Source: Lachnospiraceae bacterium (GTDB lineage Bacteria > Bacillota > Clostridia > Lachnospirales > Lachnospiraceae). From it: a stretch of 64,000 bases of DNA. The translations under genes were made by a program, and so were the position numbers. The DNA lies in assembly GCA_014239155.1 (NCBI GenBank), contig JAAZZQ010000035.1:44305-108304 (forward strand). Direction: 5' to 3'. Of the stretch, positions 47,352 to 56,008 are shown one piece after another. Positions within the stretch are counted from its first letter, which is position 1, and each line of letters starts with the position of its first letter. The notes under the pieces were generated by a model, which had not been told where the DNA came from, did not search any database, and was given only the letters and a program-made list of their open reading frames with translations.

Positions 47352-47885
47352 TTACTGTTTCTTATTTTTATATGCTAGAATCGCCGCAATTGTTTTTGCA
47401 TCTTCAATTGTTCCTTCATATATCATACCTTCAAGTTCCTCAATCGTATGAATCTCCACATCTACAAATTCATCTTCATCAAGATGTTGCGCTGTCTTTT
47501 GCAGTTCTGAAGCCAGATAAATATCAATCTTCTCATTGCAAAATGCCACTGTTGTACGAATTGTAAGCAATTTCTCAATCTTTCCACACCGATATCCAGT
47601 TTCTTCCTCTAACTCTCTCACCGCAGCATCAATTGTTGGCTCCCCAGGATTTAATCCGCCAGCAGGTATCTCTAATGTAAACCTGTCCAAAGCATTGCGA
47701 TACTGTTTAACCATCACAATTCTATCATCATCCAGCACACCAATCGCCGCAGCAGCGCCATTATGCCCTATAAAATCATACTGTTCTACCTTGCCATCTG
47801 GCAGGATTACAGTATCTTTATAATAATTTATAATACTTCCCTTATATTGTAGTTCTCTTTTTACCCTCTTTATTTCTGTATTCAT
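47352..47885 (-). CDS. nudF: Nudix hydrolase, ADP-ribose pyrophosphatase
   Basis: The 177-residue enzyme hydrolyses ADP-ribose to AMP and ribose 5-phosphate. The Nudix box is complete: GGLNPGEPTIDAAVRELEEETGY. VKQYRNAL and TLEIPAGG upstream are typical of the ADP-ribose branch. It is the first gene of the nudF-spoIIM-xerD group, 53 bp before spoIIM. Confidence 0.93.
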   Translation of the reverse strand: MNTEIKRVKRELQYKGSIINYYKDTVILPDGKVEQYDFIGHNGAAAAIGVLDDDRIVMVKQYRNALDRFTLEIPAGGLNPGEPTIDAAVRELEEETGYRCGKIEKLLTIRTTVAFCNEKIDIYLASELQKTAQHLDEDEFVDVEIHTIEELEGMIYEGTIEDAKTIAAILAYKNKKQ

Positions 47886-47996
47886 ATAAAACCCTCTAAT
47901 CTTTCTATATATCGCATGCGCTTAAGGAACTGTAAAAGACAAGTAATACCAATCTTAAACTTTGCTTACAAATCTTCCTTTCAGTGTCCGTGGCTT

Positions 47997-48058
47997 TCTT
48001 CCCTACTCGCTGCAATGTCATGTAATGACGTATTTTCTCCACATCGGCTTACGCATAA
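47997..48058 (+). repeat. Structured intergenic element, copy R3
   Basis: CTTCCCTACTCGC leads into an inner GTCAT/ATGAC hairpin, the GTATTTTC strand, and a weaker outer stem (ATTG region with CACATCGG), ending ACGCATAAG next to a terminator. The pairing partner for the first hairpin is not obvious. Confidence 0.55.
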
Positions 48059-48060
48059 GA

Positions 48061-48094
48061 AAACCATCAAAATCTCTTTCGATTTTGATGGTTT
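48061..48094 (-). terminator. Terminator downstream of rny
   Basis: AAACCATCAAAATC and GATTTTGATGGTTT form a perfect 14-bp stem with a 6-base loop, 17 bp after the rny stop codon. Confidence 0.88.
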
Positions 48095-48110
48095 ATAATG
48101 CTCATATTAA

Positions 48111-49655
48111 TTATTTCGCATACTCAACGACACGTGATTCCCTGATAACATTCACCTTAATCTGTCCCGGATATTCAAGCTCTGCTTCAATCTGCTTAGA
48201 AATATCACGTGCCAGCAATATCATGTCGGAATCATTAATCTGCTCAGGAACTACCATTACCCGAACCTCTCTACCTGCCTGAATAGCAAAAGATTTGTCG
48301 ACACCTTTAAAATTGTTGGTTATTTCTTCCAGTTGTTTCAACCTAGTTGTATATGTTTCGAGTGTTTCACGTCTTGCTCCCGGTCTCGCAGCCGAAATGG
48401 TATCCGCAGCCTGAACCAGACAGGCAATCAATGAGCGAGCCTCCACATCACCATGATGGGATTCGACCGCATTGATAACAATCTGAGACTCCTTATACTT
48501 TCTGCACAATTCTGCCCCCAATTGTATATGCGATCCTTCCATCTCATGGTCCACTGCCTTGCCGATATCATGCAACAAACCAGCCCTCTTTGCCATTCTG
48601 ACATCAAATCCCATTTCTGCAGCAAGCAGCCCAGTGAGATGCGCTACCTCAATGGAATGCTTCAATGCATTCTGACCATAACTCGTCCGAAACTTCATTT
48701 TGCCCAGAAGTTTTACTAATTCTGGATGAATGCCATGTACACCAACCTCCAAGGTCGCTGCTTCGCCCTCCTCCTTAATCATCACTTCAACTTCCCGTTG
48801 GGCTTTCTCAACCATCTCCTCAATCCTTGCTGGATGAATGCGTCCATCCACAATAAGCTTCTCAAGTGCAATTCTGGCAATCTCTCTCCTAATCGGATCA
48901 AACCCTGAGAGAATCACTGCTTCTGGCGTATCATCAATAATCAGTTCAACACCTGTCAGTGTTTCCAAAGTCCTGATATTACGTCCTTCCCTGCCAATAA
49001 TTCTGCCTTTCATCTCATCGTTTGGAAGCTGTACAACGGAAATGGTCGTCTCGGAAACATGGTCCGCAGCACACTTTTGAATCGCTGTGATAACATACTC
49101 TTTTGCCTTCTTATCAGCTTCTTCCTTCGCTCTGCTTTCCATTTCCTTGATCATCACTGCTGTTTCATGTTTTACTTCGTCTTCAACAATTTTTAATAAA
49201 TGCTCTTTTGCCTGTTCAGAGGTTAATCCTGAAATCCGTTCCAGTTCCTGTATCCGCTCTTCGTTCAGTCTTGCAACAACTGCCGATTGCTTTGCAAGCT
49301 CTTCTTCCCGTGCAACAAGGGTGGCTTCTTTCCTTTCAATTGTTTCTGCCTTCTTGTCAATGCTCTCCTCTTTCTGCTGAACACGTCTCTCGTAGCGCTG
49401 TGCTTCCGCCCTGCGCTCCTTGATTTCCTTGTCAAGTTCATTCTTGGTCTTAATGGATTCCTCCTTAATCTCAAGAAGTCCCTCTCGCTTTTTTGTCTCA
49501 GCCGTCTTTAGAGCTTCATCAACAATTTCCCTCGCCTTGTCCTCAGCATTTCCAATAGTAGTCTCTACATTCTTCTTGTAATTTGAAAATGCAAAAAAAC
49601 AGCCTGCTACACATACCGCAATGATGACAACTGCTTCTAGTACGTAGTATAGCAT
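48111..49655 (-). CDS. rny: Ribonuclease Y
   Basis: The 514-residue endoribonuclease initiates mRNA decay from the membrane. It has an N-terminal helix ([19 protein letters not shown]), a long charged coiled coil (about 30-200), a KH domain ([15 protein letters not shown]) and an HD domain ([13 protein letters not shown]), in the family order and at family length. AAGGAGG places the start at the ATG at 49655; the GTG four codons earlier overlaps that site. It follows recX, the Clostridia arrangement. Confidence 0.96.
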   Translation of the reverse strand: MLYYVLEAVVIIAVCVAGCFFAFSNYKKNVETTIGNAEDKAREIVDEALKTAETKKREGLLEIKEESIKTKNELDKEIKERRAEAQRYERRVQQKEESIDKKAETIERKEATLVAREEELAKQSAVVARLNEERIQELERISGLTSEQAKEHLLKIVEDEVKHETAVMIKEMESRAKEEADKKAKEYVITAIQKCAADHVSETTISVVQLPNDEMKGRIIGREGRNIRTLETLTGVELIIDDTPEAVILSGFDPIRREIARIALEKLIVDGRIHPARIEEMVEKAQREVEVMIKEEGEAATLEVGVHGIHPELVKLLGKMKFRTSYGQNALKHSIEVAHLTGLLAAEMGFDVRMAKRAGLLHDIGKAVDHEMEGSHIQLGAELCRKYKESQIVINAVESHHGDVEARSLIACLVQAADTISAARPGARRETLETYTTRLKQLEEITNNFKGVDKSFAIQAGREVRVMVVPEQINDSDMILLARDISKQIEAELEYPGQIKVNVIRESRVVEYAK

Positions 49656-49834
49656 GTACAGGAGCACCTCCTTATTAAATTTTCATTGTGCAACTGTTCA
49701 GTGCCTCCACAGTTTCCTGCTCAACGCTGAAATCTATAAAGTATTCCGAATAGTCACTGTATTGTATCTTTACAGATACTACAACATACTAATTTTACTC
49801 TTTTAATCAGGCTGTGTCAAGCATTTATTCTTTT

Positions 49835-50473
49835 TTAAGCGTCAAAGCTATCTTGTATTCCACGAACCGCGCCAATTACATGATTGATATCTTCCATTGC
49901 AAAACCCTTGCGATAAAGAAATGCCGCCATTTTTTGACAGTCTGCATAAGTGGCGTTCTGCCTGTCAAAATGCTTTTTTTCAAGAAGCTTTTCCATCAAG
50001 TCTCGCTCTTGTATTATGTCTTCCTCCTCCGAGCACTGTGCATATACCTCACTAATTTGATCTTTAGATATACCCTTTTGCAAGAGCGCTTTCTCTATCT
50101 GCCTTCTGCTCTTTGTCTGTGCTGCAGACATAATATAAGACTTGGCATATTGAAAATCATCGACATAGCCAAACGAAACAACATATGCTGTCGCATTTTC
50201 AATGACGATCTCTGGATATCCTCCCTGACGAAGCTTTGACACAAGTTGGTACATTGTATAATCTCTGCTCTTTAACAGATTCATGCACCGAAGCTTCGCC
50301 CGCTTTAGCAGTACTTCATTTATAATCCTGTTGTAGAGTTCCTCTGATAGACTGCCATCCTTTTCAAGCGCAAATTTTTGAATCTCGCCTTTATAAAGCA
50401 CAAAGGTTACTCCATTGTCAACACAAACTTTCGCTTTTGTTGCAGTTACTTCCACAATATCTGTAATTATCAT
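49835..50473 (-). CDS. recX: Regulatory protein RecX
   Basis: The 212-residue protein modulates RecA filaments. It has the three-helix repeats typical of RecX (CMNLLKSRDYTMYQLVSKLRQGGYPEIVIENA, then the second repeat SRRQIEKALLQKGISKDQI and a third near GFAMEDIN). It begins 15 bp after recA and should be cotranscribed, so it falls under the same SOS control. Confidence 0.92.
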   Translation of the reverse strand: MIITDIVEVTATKAKVCVDNGVTFVLYKGEIQKFALEKDGSLSEELYNRIINEVLLKRAKLRCMNLLKSRDYTMYQLVSKLRQGGYPEIVIENATAYVVSFGYVDDFQYAKSYIMSAAQTKSRRQIEKALLQKGISKDQISEVYAQCSEEEDIIQERDLMEKLLEKKHFDRQNATYADCQKMAAFLYRKGFAMEDINHVIGAVRGIQDSFDA

Positions 50474-50488
50474 TTTCTTGTCCTGACT

Positions 50489-51583
50489 CTACTCAGCAAT
50501 TGTTGTTTCTGTAGCCTCTGTCTTTGAAGATTTGGCTTTGCTCTTGCCCTCGGATTTTTCAGGTGTTGTGGTTGTTTCTTCCTCCGCTCCTTGCAATCCA
50601 AAGTGCTGTCGCACCTTCCTCTCAATTTCTTCGCATATTTCAGGATTATCCTTTAAATATTGTTTTACATTTTCACGTCCCTGACCAATCTTACTTCCCT
50701 CATACGCATACCATGCACCGCTCTTCACAACAATCCCCTGTGATGCCGCCAAATCAAGAATATCGCCCACCACGGAAATTCCTTCTCCAAACATAATATC
50801 AAATTCTGCTTCTTTAAAAGGGGGCGCAATCTTATTCTTGACTACTTTAACCCGCGTCCGATTTCCTGTCACTTCTCCGCTTTGCTTCAAGGACTCTATC
50901 CTCCTAACATCAAGACGCACTGAGGAGTAAAACTTCAACGCCCGCCCACCAGTTGTTGTCTCAGGATTTCCAAACATAACGCCAACTTTCTCACGAAGCT
51001 GATTAATAAAAACCACTGTACAGTTTGACTTACTGATTACCGCTGTCAGTTTCCGAAGTGCCTGCGACATCAAACGCGCCTGAAGTCCTACATGGGAATC
51101 TCCCATGTCACCGTCAATCTCCGCCTTTGGAACAAGTGCTGCCACCGAGTCAACCACCACAATATCAATTGCACCAGAACGCACCATCGTCTCTGTTATC
51201 TCCAACGCTTGCTCCCCATTATCAGGCTGTGATATATACAGATTATCTACATCCACACCAATATTTTTAGCATACACAGGGTCAAGCGCATGTTCTGCGT
51301 CAATAAAACCTGCAATTCCGCCTCGTTTCTGTACTTCCGCTATCATGTGGAGCGTGACTGTAGTCTTACCGGAGGATTCTGGTCCATAAATCTCAATAAT
51401 CCTTCCTCTAGGAATTCCACCTAACCCCAGTGCAATATCGAGGCTCAGTGAGCCAGTGGGTATTGTCTCCACGTTCATCTGTGCCGCAGGGTCTCCCAGT
51501 TTCATAACTGCTCCCTTTCCGAACTGCTTTTCTATCTGCGAAAGTGCGGCGTCCAATGCCTTTAATTTTTCTTCTCTCTCCAT
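50489..51583 (-). CDS. recA: Recombinase RecA
   Basis: The 364-residue ATPase catalyses strand exchange and triggers the SOS response. It has the Walker [10 protein letters not shown], the [10 protein letters not shown] segment, the DNA-binding loops ([44 protein letters not shown]) and a Lys/Thr/Glu-rich C-terminal tail (about 330-364). The ATG at 51583 has AAAAGGAG upstream. Its promoter contains two LexA-like boxes (51600-51642). The cinA gene that often stands before recA is absent. Confidence 0.98.
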   Translation of the reverse strand: MEREEKLKALDAALSQIEKQFGKGAVMKLGDPAAQMNVETIPTGSLSLDIALGLGGIPRGRIIEIYGPESSGKTTVTLHMIAEVQKRGGIAGFIDAEHALDPVYAKNIGVDVDNLYISQPDNGEQALEITETMVRSGAIDIVVVDSVAALVPKAEIDGDMGDSHVGLQARLMSQALRKLTAVISKSNCTVVFINQLREKVGVMFGNPETTTGGRALKFYSSVRLDVRRIESLKQSGEVTGNRTRVKVVKNKIAPPFKEAEFDIMFGEGISVVGDILDLAASQGIVVKSGAWYAYEGSKIGQGRENVKQYLKDNPEICEEIERKVRQHFGLQGAEEETTTTPEKSEGKSKAKSSKTEATETTIAE

Positions 51584-51599
51584 ACTTTTTCTCCTTTTC

Positions 51600-51652
51600 A
51601 GAACGAATGTTTTTGATATCTCTACTTTAAAACATTTGTTCGCAATTGTCAA
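51600..51652 (-). promoter_or_regulatory. recA promoter with two LexA (SOS) boxes
   Basis: On the minus strand TTGACA (51647-51652) and TAAAGT (51624-51629) are 17 bases apart. CGAACAAATGTTTT (51629-51642) lies in the spacer and AGAACGAATGTTTT (51600-51613) just downstream. Both fit the Gram-positive LexA pattern CGAAC-N4-GTTYG with two or three changes. Confidence 0.75.
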
Positions 51653-51732
51653 GCCCTATTTCATTATTTTTTATAGACGAAAATTATCTTATACTTCTTA
51701 TATCACTCTTTTCCATCTACGATAGTAATTTT

Positions 51733-51869
51733 GTAACAGTTCCGTTTTCGGCTTTCTGTTACAAGCATCAATCCATGCAAAACCACTTCATGGCGGCTTA
51801 ATGCATTTCTGTCACTACGCAATCTTACAGACTTTGCAGTAAGCGCAAAATTCCAGACTGAACTATAAC
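51733..51869 (+). mobile_element. MITE copy 6, diverged
   Basis: A 137-bp copy from GTAACAGTTCCG to CTGAACTATAAC, with the CATCAATCCATG central arm and ACTTTGCAGTAA region of the family. A 6-bp direct repeat AATTTT flanks it, but in AT-rich DNA this is weak evidence for the duplication. It lies upstream of the recA promoter. Confidence 0.75.
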
Positions 51870-51879
51870 AATTTTTTCA

Positions 51880-52395
51880 ATTATAATGCTACCCTATATG
51901 AAAATTGCAAATTACTTTTCACGGGCAATATCATTAGTTAAGACCAAATTCAAAAAAACAGGCTGAAAATAAATTTGAATTTTTTGTGTTTTACTTTTGT
52001 TCTAGAACTTTTTATGGGACCATAGTTTGGAAAATCTTCTTAACTAGCCAATATTGTTTCACGGGTCAAGAATGCACATAAACAGCATATTCCATAAGAA
52101 CATAATTAAGAAACGAGGGACGATTTTTGCGAAGCAAAACTTTAAATATCGCCCCGAATCATTACTATGAACGGCTTCCATCCTACAAATAGTAACAATC
52201 GCAAAACCAGCCACACTTGTCAACGGTTAAGATGAATAAGCTTCACTCGCTATTGACAAGCAAGGCTGTCCCTGCTTATATGGTAGATGACACAAATTCA
52301 AACATTATTTTTTATTAACCTTAACATAGGAACCATAACAAAACAAGTGCGATTTTTTACATTTTATCGAACATAAAATTCACAAAGTTACAGGA
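51880..52395. other. Structured intergenic region, no gene found
   Basis: Between recA and pgsA there is no plausible open frame. Several dyads are present: CGAT/ATCG arms within 52121-52155, ATTACTAT/ATAGTAA (52160-52190) and CTTGTCAA/TTGACAAG (52218-52263). The sequence is not a recognised RNA and may be repeat debris or a small RNA locus. Confidence 0.4.
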
Positions 52396-52430
52396 GAAAT
52401 AAAGGCGAACAGATTTCCCTGCCCGCCTTC
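52396..52430 (-). terminator. Terminator downstream of pgsA
   Basis: AAGGCG (52402-52407) and CGCCTT (52424-52429) form the stem, with an A-rich plus strand that reads as a T-rich tract on the minus strand. It lies just after the pgsA stop. Confidence 0.55.
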
Positions 52431-52436
52431 ATTCCT

Positions 52437-53012
52437 TTATATTTTTCCATCAAACAATACGCCCTTATTTTTTAGGATATAATCCACAAGTGATATGACA
52501 GTCAGCACTAGCGCAATCCACATTATAATCTGTGTGAGTACTGTCAAAGCATCCAGATTCACAATCATCAGACAAACCATAATCATCTGAAACGTAGTCT
52601 TAAATTTTCCCCAATAATTTGCGGCAATCACCACTCTGTTATCCGCAGCAATCAGCCTGAAACCACTTATAATAAACTCTCTGCTAATGATAATAATCAC
52701 AATCCATGCCGGAATCCTGTCAAGCTCAATCAGACAGATAAGCGCAGCACAAACTAACAGCTTATCTGCTAAGGGGTCCATAAATTTTCCAAAATTAGTG
52801 ACTAGATTGTACTTTCTGGCAATTTTTCCATCTAACATATCTGTGAGGCTTGCTATAATAAATATTCCCAGCGCAATATAATCTGTAATGCCTGCAATTC
52901 CTCCAAACACCGCCTGAAACCACCCCCACTGTGCATGTCCGCCCAACAACAAAATCACAAACGGCACAATTAAAATCACTCTGAAAACAGTAAGTTTATT
53001 CGGCAAATTCAT
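52437..53012 (-). CDS. pgsA: CDP-diacylglycerol-glycerol-3-phosphate 3-phosphatidyltransferase
   Basis: The 191-residue membrane enzyme makes phosphatidylglycerol phosphate. It begins MNLPNKLTVFRVILIVPF and carries the CDP-alcohol phosphotransferase motif SLTDMLDGKIARKYNLVTNFGKFMDPLADKLL (D..DG..AR..G..D..D), with about five helices. It overlaps the end of rimO by 17 bp, so the two are translationally coupled. Confidence 0.95.
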   Translation of the reverse strand: MNLPNKLTVFRVILIVPFVILLLGGHAQWGWFQAVFGGIAGITDYIALGIFIIASLTDMLDGKIARKYNLVTNFGKFMDPLADKLLVCAALICLIELDRIPAWIVIIIISREFIISGFRLIAADNRVVIAANYWGKFKTTFQMIMVCLMIVNLDALTVLTQIIMWIALVLTVISLVDYILKNKGVLFDGKI

Positions 53013-54342
53013 CTTCTATCTCTCCTATCAAGTCATACCTGTGCGCGTTTGTAATCCGCACTCGCACAAAATCCCCTGTCATCAATTCTCTTCCAGTCTG
53101 TATAAACACATAGCCATCCACATTGGGCGCATCTTTATAACTCCTGGCCACATAAACGTGCTCCTCCGGCACACTGCCCTCCACCATGACAAGAAACGTG
53201 CTTCCAATCGCATCTTGTGCTTTCTCAAACGCAATTTCCTGTTGGAGTTCCATAAGTTCCTCCCGTCGCTCCAATTTCACTTCCTCGTCAATCTGATTTT
53301 CAAACAATGCCGCTGGCGTGTCCTCCTCCTGCGAGTAGCAAAAGACACCAAGCCTGTCAAACTCCATCTCATCCACAAACTGAATTAGGGCGATATGGTC
53401 CTCTGGCGTCTCACCCGGAAAGCCTGTGATAAGAGTAGTCCGCAAGCAAATATCTGGTATTTGCTCTCTTAATTTCGCAATGATTTTGACAAGTCTGTTT
53501 TGATCAGTGCGCCTTCCCATACGCTTTAATATTGTATTGGAAGCATGCTGTATAGGAATATCGAGATAATTACAAACTTTCGGCTCGCTCTTTATTGTCT
53601 CAATCAACTCGTCAGTAATTTCTTCAGGATAACAGTAAAGAAGCCTTATCCAATAGAGTCCTGTAATTGCACAAAGTCTGCGCAACAATTCTGGAAGGCG
53701 TTTCTCTCCATACAAATCCACTCCGTACAAGGTTGTTTCCTGCGCCACAAGGATAAGCTCCTTTACCCCAGATGCAACAAGCTTCTGTGCCTCCTGAACC
53801 AAATCCTCCATAGGAACACTTCTATAATTTCCCCGTACTTTTGGAATAATACAGTAGCTGCAATGCTTGTCACACCCTTCGGCAACTTTTAAATACGCGT
53901 AGTGTCCTCCTGTTGTAACAATTCTTTTTCTTAAATTATTTGTATGCGCTAAATTACGGTTGACGTCCTCCAAATAATTTTTACTTTTTCCAGAAAACAC
54001 ATCATCCAGTGCATCTGCAATCGCATCAATCGCTGTCGTTCCTAGAATCGCATCTACTTCTGGAATCTCTCTTTGAATCTCCTCCCGATAGCGCTGTGCC
54101 AGACAGCCTGCCGCAATCAACGCCTTCACACTATTGTTTTGGCGCAGTTGTGCCATCTCCAAAAGAGTATTGATACTCTCCTGTTTAGCATCATTAATAA
54201 AGCAGCATGTGTTGACAACCACAGCATCTGCTTCCTGTTCGTCATCTGTAATGGAAAATCCCCGCTGCACCAGTATACCGAGCATTTTCTCTGTGTCGAC
54301 CAAATTTTTGTCACAGCCAAGGGAAATAAATAATATCTTCAA
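52996..54342 (-). CDS. rimO: Ribosomal protein S12 methylthiotransferase RimO
   Basis: The 448-residue radical-SAM enzyme modifies Asp of ribosomal protein S12. The N-terminal domain holds the first cluster cysteines (SLGCDKNLVDTE, NTCCFINDAK, AAGCLAQRY), the radical-SAM motif is EGCDKHCSYCIIPKVRG, and a TRAM domain ends the protein. Translation starts at TTG 54342: GAGGAG, located at the end of rpoZ, precedes it and no ATG fits. Its order after rpoZ and before pgsA is standard for Clostridia. Confidence 0.95.
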   Translation of the reverse strand: MKILFISLGCDKNLVDTEKMLGILVQRGFSITDDEQEADAVVVNTCCFINDAKQESINTLLEMAQLRQNNSVKALIAAGCLAQRYREEIQREIPEVDAILGTTAIDAIADALDDVFSGKSKNYLEDVNRNLAHTNNLRKRIVTTGGHYAYLKVAEGCDKHCSYCIIPKVRGNYRSVPMEDLVQEAQKLVASGVKELILVAQETTLYGVDLYGEKRLPELLRRLCAITGLYWIRLLYCYPEEITDELIETIKSEPKVCNYLDIPIQHASNTILKRMGRRTDQNRLVKIIAKLREQIPDICLRTTLITGFPGETPEDHIALIQFVDEMEFDRLGVFCYSQEEDTPAALFENQIDEEVKLERREELMELQQEIAFEKAQDAIGSTFLVMVEGSVPEEHVYVARSYKDAPNVDGYVFIQTGRELMTGDFVRVRITNAHRYDLIGEIEDEFAE

Positions 54343-54345
54343 ACT

Positions 54346-54576
54346 CTACTCCTCATGTGTAATTTTAATTTTGCCTTCGTTTAACTCTTCGATGGCAATT
54401 GACAGTGGTTTTGTCTGTTTTGTGTTCACAAGCGGCTCCTCACCTGCAATAATCTGTCGCGCGCGTCTTGATGTCGCCATAACAATCGAATAGCGGCTGT
54501 TGACAACGGGCGCCTCCCCTGGTTCTATTCCATTGTTCACTACCTTCATTAAATCTGTATAAGATGGATGTAACAT
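54346..54576 (-). CDS. rpoZ: DNA-directed RNA polymerase omega subunit
   Basis: The 76-residue protein stabilises the beta' subunit of RNA polymerase. SRYSIVMATSRRARQIIAG is the conserved omega core, followed by KPLSIAIEELNEGKI. The gene ends three bases before rimO, whose ribosome binding site lies in its last codons. It follows remA directly, where gmk is normally found. Confidence 0.93.
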   Translation of the reverse strand: MLHPSYTDLMKVVNNGIEPGEAPVVNSRYSIVMATSRRARQIIAGEEPLVNTKQTKPLSIAIEELNEGKIKITHEE

Positions 54577-54602
54577 AATCTTTTCCTCACTTTTTTCTAT
54601 AT

Positions 54603-54878
54603 TTATTGTTCTGTTGCCTCGTCCATTTCCTCGTCTGTCAACGCCCCCTGTGCTCTTCCGGCAATTGTCTCAGGAAGAAGTGCTGACAGCACAATCTGAC
54701 TGCTCTCCATCACCAAAACCGATTTGGTTTTCCTTCCTTGCGTGGCGTCTATGACAGTACCATTCTCCTTCGCCCTCTGCACCAATCTCTTTACAGGAGC
54801 CGAATCAGGGCAAACAATTGCTATAATCTTTGACGTATTGACAATATTTCCAAAGCCTATATGAATCAGTCTGTTCAC
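54603..54878 (-). CDS. remA: RemA-family regulator (DUF370)
   Basis: This 91-residue DNA-binding protein of the DUF370 family regulates matrix and osmolyte genes in Bacillus. LIHIGFGNIVNTSKIIAIVCPDSAPVKRLV and ATQGRKTKSVLVMESSQIVLSALLPETI cover the conserved core. I start it at GTG 54878, six bases after GAGG; a GTG four codons earlier has no binding site. It sits between yicC and rpoZ as in relatives. Confidence 0.92.
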   Translation of the reverse strand: MNRLIHIGFGNIVNTSKIIAIVCPDSAPVKRLVQRAKENGTVIDATQGRKTKSVLVMESSQIVLSALLPETIAGRAQGALTDEEMDEATEQ

Positions 54879-54896
54879 TTGCCACCTCACTGTAGA

Positions 54897-55775
54897 TCAC
54901 TCAATGTTTTGTATCTGTTCTCTTACTTTCTCAATTTCAGTCTTTAAATCGATTCCACGGTTGGAGACTGCAAGGTCGTTTGCTTTGGAAAGAATTGTGT
55001 TTGCCTCTCTGTTCATCTCCTGCGCAATAAAATCCAGCTTTCTTCCAATACTGCCTCCGTCCGTCAAAGACTGTTTCATCGTTTCTATGTGGCTTCTGAG
55101 ACGCACCAGTTCTTCGTCGACACATACTTTGTCCGCAAAAATAGTAACTTCTGTCAAAATTCTTGCCTCATCAATCGTCGCATCACTCAACAACTCATGT
55201 ACACGCTCTGTAAGTTTTTTTCTGTACTCCTCGATAATCTGTGGGGAACGCACCTCAATAAATGCGACATGTTCAAGCATTCCATCCAACTTGCCAATTA
55301 AATCTTCCGCCAGATTCTTTCCTTCTCTAATACGTGTTTGTACCAGCCCTTCCGCAGCACCCTGAATCGCTTTTGCAAGACCTTTCCAGATTTCTTCTTC
55401 ATCCACAGTTTGCTCCTCCATCGAGAAAACCTCTGGATAGCGCGAGAGCGTTGAAACTCGAATATCATTATCCAATCCAAAATCCGCTGCCATCTGCTTT
55501 AGATATCCAATATATTCCGCCGCAATATCCTTGTTGTAGCGAATGCACACATTATCCTCGGAAAAATCTTCATATATGATGAACAGGTCGATCTTTCCAC
55601 GCTGCACATAATTCTTTAGCTCATTTCGGACAGAACTCTCAAAAAAACTGAGCTTCTTGGGCATCTTGATATTGGCATCAAGATATCTGTGATTTACGGA
55701 CTTCATCTCAACAGTATACTTGCGATTCCCCTCTGTAATCTCACATCTGCCGAAACCTGTCATACTTTTAATCAT
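54897..55775 (-). CDS. yicC: YicC/YloC-family endoribonuclease
   Basis: The 292-residue protein belongs to the YicC family, recently linked to RNA cleavage and small-RNA turnover. It starts MIKSMTGFGR, a hallmark of the family, and ends with GRKLDFIAQEMNREANTILSKANDL and NRGIDLKTEIEKVREQIQNIE, the equally conserved DUF1732 end. It opens the yicC-remA-rpoZ-rimO-pgsA transcript; AGGAGAGG precedes the ATG. Confidence 0.95.
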   Translation of the reverse strand: MIKSMTGFGRCEITEGNRKYTVEMKSVNHRYLDANIKMPKKLSFFESSVRNELKNYVQRGKIDLFIIYEDFSEDNVCIRYNKDIAAEYIGYLKQMAADFGLDNDIRVSTLSRYPEVFSMEEQTVDEEEIWKGLAKAIQGAAEGLVQTRIREGKNLAEDLIGKLDGMLEHVAFIEVRSPQIIEEYRKKLTERVHELLSDATIDEARILTEVTIFADKVCVDEELVRLRSHIETMKQSLTDGGSIGRKLDFIAQEMNREANTILSKANDLAVSNRGIDLKTEIEKVREQIQNIE

Positions 55776-56008
55776 GCCTCTCCTCCTGATTATTCGTTTC
55801 TGATTCCTATGTATTATAGAATAATCTGTTCCTCACGTCAACAACTTTCCTTTCGTAAATGCCCCAACCATAAAAACAAACTTGAAAACACTAGAAAAAG
55901 ATGCTATTGTTATACAGGGTTGCCGTTGTGGGGACTGTTATAAAAACAAGAATATATCATAGAAAAGAAGTATTTTGTAAATGATATACAGATGAAAAGG
56001 GGATTACA

